From Jiangella rhizosphaerae (GTDB taxonomy: Bacteria > Actinomycetota > Actinomycetes > Jiangellales > Jiangellaceae), in assembly GCF_003579925.1 (NCBI RefSeq), contig NZ_QUAL01000154.1:1-64000 (forward strand): 64,000 bases of DNA, written 5' to 3'. The notes below the pieces were generated by a model. The model was not told where the DNA came from. It saw only the letters and a list, made by a program, of their open reading frames with translations, and made no database searches. The position numbers and the translations under genes were made by a program. Below are positions 62,910 through 64,000 of this stretch, one piece after another (within the stretch, counting starts at the first letter, position 1; every line of letters begins with the position of its first letter).

Positions 62910-63705
62910 CCGGTGCCCGGCTGCCGCGGGCCAGCAGCACCACGCCGGCGGCGGCCGTCAGTGCGGCGGCGACGCTCACCGTCGCCTCGATCGGCCCGCC
63001 CGTGAACCGCTCGCCCAGCAGCCCGATGCCGATGGCCGAGGCGGTCACCGGGTTGACGATGGTCGCGGTGGCCAGCGGGGCGCCCAAGCCGCCGCGGTAC
63101 GCCCGCCGCGACAGCAGCAGGCCGGTGGAGGCCAGCACCAGCACGACGGCGCTGGCCGGCTGCAGTGCCGCCGACAGGCCGGAGTCGGCGACGCGGATGG
63201 TCACCGTCTGCGTCAGCGCGGACGACACCCCGAACGTCGTGCCGGCGGCGAGCGCGAACAGCAGGCTCCGGCGGACCGGCCGCAGCGGGAGCCGCGAGGC
63301 GGCGCCCACGGCGACCGCGATGAGCGCGACCACCGCGAGCGTGAGGAGGAGGATCTGCGTGGAGCTCAGCTCGCTGCGCGGCCGGGTCGGCGCGGCCAGC
63401 AGCAACAACGCGGCCAGGCCGGCCATACTCAGGGCCATGCCCCGCCACTCGCGCGGGGTGACCCGGCGCCGCGTCAGCCCCCACGAGAGCACGAGCGCGA
63501 ACGCCAGGCTGAGCACGCCCAGCGGCTGCACCAACGTCAGCGGGCCGTAGTGCAGCGCACACACGTGCAGGCCGGACGCGGCGACGGTGAGCGCCGTGGG
63601 GTACCACCAGCGGCGACGGGCGACCATGCCGAGGGCGGCCAGGGCGTGCAGGCTGGCGGCTCCGACGGCGAACGCCACCGCCAGGCCCGTGCTGCTCACC
63701 GCCAT
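62866..63705 (-). CDS. EamA/DMT-family transporter
   Basis: About 279 residues from ATG 63705 (GTG 63720 possible) with roughly ten membrane helices. Features are PLTLVQPLGVLSLAFALVLSW and the second-half repeat ALQPASAVVLVLASTGLLL and IVNPVTASAIGIGLLGERFTG. Substrate unknown. It is convergent with the MarR-like gene and divergent from the second regulator. Confidence 0.88.
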   Translation of the reverse strand: MAVSSTGLAVAFAVGAASLHALAALGMVARRRWWYPTALTVAASGLHVCALHYGPLTLVQPLGVLSLAFALVLSWGLTRRRVTPREWRGMALSMAGLAALLLLAAPTRPRSELSSTQILLLTLAVVALIAVAVGAASRLPLRPVRRSLLFALAAGTTFGVSSALTQTVTIRVADSGLSAALQPASAVVLVLASTGLLLSRRAYRGGLGAPLATATIVNPVTASAIGIGLLGERFTGGPIEATVSVAAALTAAAGVVLLARGSRAPVTRPARPERVPATR

Positions 63706-63823
63706 CCCCCAATCCGGCACCGGTGGGGCGGCATGACCGCAGCGCCCACGGCTCTACCGAATGTAGTGGCTCACCGGGGCGTGCGGCCGCGGCACCCCCA
63801 CCTACCCGCCAACCTAGCGTTCG

Positions 63824-63839
63824 TTCACGAAGTTGTGAA
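63824..63839. promoter_or_regulatory. Operator copy before the second MarR-like regulator
   Basis: TTCAC-GAAGTT-GTGAA has the same TTCAC/GTGAA arms and 16-bp length as 62335-62350, 44 bases before the ATG at 63884. Confidence 0.55.
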
Positions 63840-63883
63840 ATGGCTGAACGTATGATGGTGCTCACAGCGAAGGAGGACCTCCG

Positions 63884-64000
63884 ATGACCGGTCCGGCGAC
63901 GGACGACCACGACGCGTTGCTGCGCTTCGTGGAGCAGTTCGCGCTGGTGCTCACCGAGTCCGGACTGCCGCGCATGCCCGCCCGGGTGTTCGCCTACGTG
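63884..64000 (+). CDS. MarR/GbsR-like regulator, second copy (partial)
   Basis: First 39 codons only, cut by the window end. AGGAGG lies seven bases before the ATG. The segment LRFVEQFALVLTESGLPRMPARVFAYV is closely similar to residues 23-49 of the regulator at 62367, so this is a paralogue. What it controls lies beyond the window. Confidence 0.85.
   Translation, partial: MTGPATDDHDALLRFVEQFALVLTESGLPRMPARVFAYV

Overview
This window is about 64 kb of chromosome from a high-GC Actinomycetota bacterium. The evidence is the strongly GC-biased third codon position, frequent GTG starts, a WhiB-family regulator, and actinobacterial gene orders: dnaX-ybaB-recR, ask-asd, rodA-mrdA-mreDCB, and wblA/PBP/two ArsA-type ATPases. 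The presence of mreBCD and rodA fits a rod-shaped or filamentous member. The genus cannot be fixed from sequence alone; a Jiangella-like filamentous actinomycete is one guess.

Layout. 1-8106: housekeeping (dnaX tail, ybaB, recR, a DUF5063 protein, aspartokinase and aspartate-semialdehyde dehydrogenase, a YqeY protein, an MFS exporter, a metallophosphoesterase). 8193-8269: tRNA-Pro(CGG). 8223-17830: an integrated element of about 9.6 kb, bounded by a perfect 47-bp repeat of the tRNA 3' half. It has the replication-excision-integration module of pSAM2-like actinomycete integrative elements (Cys-rich protein, RepSA-type initiator, Xis, Int, all in one overlapping operon) and a divergent GntR repressor. 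I see no FtsK/TraB-type transfer gene. The place where transfer genes usually sit is filled by cargo: a two-gene Pycsar-type anti-phage pair (membrane effector plus class III nucleotide cyclase), a DUF3644 protein, a VapBC toxin-antitoxin pair and two unknown genes.

17891-24396: the rod-shape and elongation cluster. 24427-30224: a regulatory stretch with a STAS protein, a MerR regulator, two response regulators, a two-GAF histidine kinase and small unknown genes. 30243-31489: an aldo/keto reductase and the C-terminal stump of a class A beta-lactamase. 31505-39046: an amino-sugar uptake and catabolism operon (GntR, solute-binding protein, two permeases, BadF-type kinase, NanE epimerase, ceramidase-like hydrolase, SIS protein). 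39218-41440: a NIPSNAP protein and a PLP decarboxylase. 41522-46151: a pentose locus (GH5 hydrolase, xylA, FAH-family enzyme, LacI regulator) with matching palindromes in the divergent promoter region. 46226-51554: a large LuxR-ATPase regulator, an FAD oxidoreductase and menC. 51620-59718: a lipase-maturation-factor-like membrane protein, wblA, a class A PBP with a PASTA domain, two ArsA-type ATPases and a PAP2 phosphatase. 59742-64000: an exporter-type ABC pair controlled by a MarR/GbsR-like regulator, an EamA transporter, and the start of a second regulator paralogue behind the same operator.

The most interesting part is the element at tRNA-Pro. It looks like a compact integrative replicon that carries defence genes, keeps mobility and replication functions, brings its own copy of the tRNA terminator as well as the tRNA 3' end, and lacks a recognisable conjugation gene. 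Pycsar itself is a described system. What may be new is its packaging here, the neighbouring DUF3644, VapBC and unknown genes, and a 394-bp highly structured non-coding block.
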